From assembly GCA_002348545.1 (NCBI GenBank), contig DEBM01000009.1:1974-10743 (forward strand): a DNA stretch of 8,770 nt, in the 5' to 3' direction. This document shows, piece after piece, positions 5,979-8,770 of this stretch (position 1 is the stretch's first letter; every line of letters starts with the position of its first letter). The notes under the pieces were generated by a model that was not told the DNA's origin, made no database searches, and worked only from the letters and a program-made list of their open reading frames with translations. Origin of the DNA: Balneolaceae bacterium UBA2956 (GTDB taxonomy: Bacteria; Bacteroidota; Rhodothermia; Balneolales; Balneolaceae). A program made the translations under genes and the position numbers.

Positions 5979-8770
5979 TTGCCAATAACAAAGACATTAG
6001 CAGTAACCAATGACTTCAACAGTATCGGTGTATCATTAGCTTCAGCTGAAGCAATACTTTCGCGTTCCCATGGGGAAGTCCTTACACCTGAAACTATCAA
6101 CTACAGAACCTTCAAACCAGAAATGGATGGATTGTTTTGTGAAAAAATCTTTGGTCCTGTAAAGGATTATGAATGCCATTGCGGGAAGTACAAGAGAATT
6201 AGATATAAGGGTATCATCTGCGACAGATGCGGTGTAGAAGTAACTAGAAAAGCCGTTCGTAGAGAACGGATGGGTCATATTGCCTTGACAGTACCTACTG
6301 TCCATATTTGGTATTTCAAGTCTCTCCCTAATAAAATTGCATATTTATTAGGTCTTTCTTCCAAGAATTTGGATAAGATTGTTTATTACGAAACATTCGT
6401 GATAATTAATGCCGGAATGGCAAAGGATTTAGGATATAATAAGGGCGACTTTATAACTGAAGAAGAGAAATATGAGATCCTTGATCAATTACCAGAAGAG
6501 CATTTTGAACTCGAGGAAGACGACGAAAGCCGCTTTGTTGTAAAAGAGGGTGCTGAAGCTCTAGAAGCGATGCTAGCTGATCTAGATCTAGATGAGATGG
6601 CATTTAATTTGCGTCAAGAGGTTAAAGAAGAAACCTCACAGATGCGTAAGAAGAAAAAACTAAAGCAACTTCAAGTTATTGAATCATTTCGAGCGGCAGC
6701 AAAACATACTGAAAATCGCCCTGAATGGATGGTTCAGAGAGTTATTCCCGTTATACCGCCTGAATTAAGACCTCTGGTACCTTTAGAGGGAGGTCGTTTT
6801 GCTACCTCTGACCTAAATGATTTATATCGTCGGGTTATTATCAGAAACAATCGACTCAAGCGATTAATCGATATTAAAGCACCTGACGTGATTTTAAGGA
6901 ATGAGAAACGTATGCTTCAAGAGGCGGTTGATTCACTCTATGATAACTCTAGAAAATCGAACGCAGTCCGAAACAATAATCGCCCACTTAAGTCTCTTAG
7001 CGATATGCTGAAAGGTAAGAGTGGTCGATTCCGTCAAAATCTTTTAGGTAAACGTGTAGATTATTCTGGGCGATCGGTAATCGTTGTTGGTCCCGAGTTA
7101 AAAATGCATGAATGTGGTCTGCCAAAAGAGATGGCGGTCGAATTATACAAGCCATTCATCATTCGAAGACTTATTGAGCGCGGTTTTGTTAAGACTGTTA
7201 AAAGTGCTAAAAAGGTAGTTGATAGACGCGATGCAGTTGTATGGGAAGTACTTGAGAATGTGATTGATGGACATCCAGTAATGTTAAATCGGGCACCAAC
7301 CCTTCACCGCTTGGGAATACAAGCTTTTCAGCCAGTTTTAATTGAAGAAAAGGCAATACGACTACACCCATTGGCTTGTACAGCATTTAATGCCGACTTT
7401 GATGGGGATCAGATGGCTGTTCACTTGCCACTGAGTCATGACGCAGTATTAGAAGCTTCTGTATTGATGCTAGGCTCTCATAATATCTTAAGCCCTGCTA
7501 GCGGTGGACCAATTGCGGTTCCTTCACAGGATATGATTTTAGGTCTTTATTACCTCACAAAGCCAAGAAGTGGCCAGCAAGGTGAGGGTAAAACCTTTTC
7601 ATCTCCACAGGAAGTGATTATAGCTTTTGATCAAGGTCAGATAAAAGTACACACTAAGATAAATGTCCGTGTAACATATTTTAGCGAGCAAGGAGATGAA
7701 GTAACTGAAGTGGTAAAAACATCTACTGGACGTGTTCTCTTCAATGAAATTGTTCCACCGGAGATGGGATTCATCAACAAAACCCTTGGTAAAAAAGAAT
7801 TACGAATACTTATTGGTGAAATTCATGCACGAGTGGGAACGGCAAAAGCCTCGACTTTTTTGGATGATATGAAGCGAATAGGATATGAAAATGCTACTCT
7901 TGGCGGTCTTTCATTCAGCTTAGAGGATATTATTATTCCAGATGCAAAAGCTAACTTGATTAATGCCGCTAAAGATGAAGTCACGGATATACAGGGTCGT
8001 TATGAAATGGGTTTCATTACTGATAATGAGCGCTACAATCAGGTAATTGACAAATGGACGAGTACCACTAACCGCGTATCTGAAACTCTATTTCAAGCTT
8101 TGTCTGATGACCGTGAGGGATTCAATCCGGTTTTCATGATGGCAGATTCTGGAGCTCGTGGTTCGAAGGAGCAAATTCGTCAGTTAGGCGGTATGCGTGG
8201 TCTTATGGCTAAGCCTCAAAAAAGTTCTATGCAACAGGGGAATGAAGTTATCGAAAACCCAATCCTTTCTTCTTTTAAAGAAGGTTTGACAGTACTTGAA
8301 TACTTCATTTCAACGCACGGTGCACGAAAAGGACTTGCGGATACGGCTCTTAAGACGGCTGATGCCGGTTACTTAACTAGACGTCTTGTGGATGTATCCC
8401 AGGATGTAATTATTACTGAAGACGACTGCGGGACTCTACGTGGTATTAAAATGCAGGCACTAAAAGATAATGAAGATATAATTGAGCGCCTAGAAGATCG
8501 AATTATCGGTCGCTTTTCTCTGCATGATGTATTTGATCCACTCTCTGATGAATTACTATGCGAAGCTAATCAGCTGATTGACGAAACTATTGCTAAAAAA
8601 ATTGCTGAGACATCAATCGAGGAAGTTGAAATCCGTTCTGTCCTAACTTGCGAAACAGGGCGTGGTGTTTGTGCAAAATGCTACGGCAGAGATCTGGCAA
8701 GAGGTACTGTTGTTGAAAAAGGTGAAGCGGTTGGAGTAATCGCAGCTCAATCTATTGGTGAACCTGGTAC
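5979..8770 (+). CDS. rpoC: DNA-directed RNA polymerase subunit beta' (3' end outside window)
   Basis: Beta' carries the catalytic Mg2+ site, bridge helix, trigger loop and clamp of RNA polymerase. I read 930 codons from TTG 5979 to the window edge without a stop or frameshift. The clamp zinc site is C66, C68, C81 and C84. The clamp coiled coil that binds sigma follows FATSDLNDLYRRVI (region about 280-330). Switch 2 is KGKSGRFRQNLLGKR with K347 (E. coli K334). The catalytic loop NADFDGDQM spans 471-479, with Mg2+ ligands D473, D475 and D477. The F-loop and bridge helix contain MADSGARGS, QIRQL and ISTHGARKGLADTALK (H780, R783, K784). The second zinc site is complete: C817, C891, C898 and C901. 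The window ends at AAQSIGEPGT, just where the trigger loop begins. Compared with E. coli there are about 17 extra residues between the zinc site and the catalytic loop, in an acidic stretch near 165-190. The KPQKSSMQQGNEVIENPI segment is of Bacteroidota type. Confidence 0.97.
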   Translation, partial: MPITKTLAVTNDFNSIGVSLASAEAILSRSHGEVLTPETINYRTFKPEMDGLFCEKIFGPVKDYECHCGKYKRIRYKGIICDRCGVEVTRKAVRRERMGHIALTVPTVHIWYFKSLPNKIAYLLGLSSKNLDKIVYYETFVIINAGMAKDLGYNKGDFITEEEKYEILDQLPEEHFELEEDDESRFVVKEGAEALEAMLADLDLDEMAFNLRQEVKEETSQMRKKKKLKQLQVIESFRAAAKHTENRPEWMVQRVIPVIPPELRPLVPLEGGRFATSDLNDLYRRVIIRNNRLKRLIDIKAPDVILRNEKRMLQEAVDSLYDNSRKSNAVRNNNRPLKSLSDMLKGKSGRFRQNLLGKRVDYSGRSVIVVGPELKMHECGLPKEMAVELYKPFIIRRLIERGFVKTVKSAKKVVDRRDAVVWEVLENVIDGHPVMLNRAPTLHRLGIQAFQPVLIEEKAIRLHPLACTAFNADFDGDQMAVHLPLSHDAVLEASVLMLGSHNILSPASGGPIAVPSQDMILGLYYLTKPRSGQQGEGKTFSSPQEVIIAFDQGQIKVHTKINVRVTYFSEQGDEVTEVVKTSTGRVLFNEIVPPEMGFINKTLGKKELRILIGEIHARVGTAKASTFLDDMKRIGYENATLGGLSFSLEDIIIPDAKANLINAAKDEVTDIQGRYEMGFITDNERYNQVIDKWTSTTNRVSETLFQALSDDREGFNPVFMMADSGARGSKEQIRQLGGMRGLMAKPQKSSMQQGNEVIENPILSSFKEGLTVLEYFISTHGARKGLADTALKTADAGYLTRRLVDVSQDVIITEDDCGTLRGIKMQALKDNEDIIERLEDRIIGRFSLHDVFDPLSDELLCEANQLIDETIAKKIAETSIEEVEIRSVLTCETGRGVCAKCYGRDLARGTVVEKGEAVGVIAAQSIGEPG

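Noticed and set aside
6579..6593. Tandem hexamer GATCTA GATCTA GAT in rpoC
   Set aside because: It simply encodes D-L-D-L-D in the conserved acidic segment, and two copies in coding sequence are not a repeat element.

Overview
This window is a housekeeping stretch of a bacterial chromosome: the ribosomal protein and RNA polymerase operon rplK-rplA-rplJ-rplL-rpoB-rpoC, all on the + strand. The first gene (rplK) enters truncated at its 5' end and the last (rpoC) leaves truncated at its 3' end. The four genes between them are complete and intact. I found no RNA gene, mobile element, CRISPR array, pseudogene or transferred segment, and nothing I could honestly call an undescribed system.

The organism looks like a member of the Bacteroidota / FCB group. 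RpoB is 1274 residues and lacks the beta-i11 insert of E. coli. The RpoC N-terminus and the stretch after its MRGLMAKPQK motif read like Bacteroidota proteins, and base composition is AT-rich (roughly 40% GC by eye). Every gene that starts in the window has a clear Shine-Dalgarno (SD) sequence, which is unusual for the Bacteroidia and Flavobacteriia. This makes an early-branching or sister line (for example Balneolota or Rhodothermota) more likely, but that placement is inference.

Layout: L11 C-terminal part (1-313); 13-base gap; L1 (327-1028); 14-base gap; L10 (1043-1567); 49-base gap; L7/L12 (1617-1994); a 130-base gap with a 17-bp hairpin and the rpoB ribosome binding site; RpoB (2125-5949); 29-base gap; RpoC (from 5979, 930 codons visible). 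The ribosomal protein genes start with ATG, whereas both polymerase genes start with TTG.

The genes act together in two machines. L11, L10 and L7/L12 form the ribosomal stalk base and stalk that recruit and activate translational GTPases, and L1 forms the opposite, tRNA-exit-side stalk. Beta and beta' form the catalytic core of RNA polymerase. The one sizeable non-coding stretch, between rplL and rpoB, is where ribosomal protein and polymerase output would be set apart, by partial termination or processing at the hairpin and by weaker translation initiation on rpoB.
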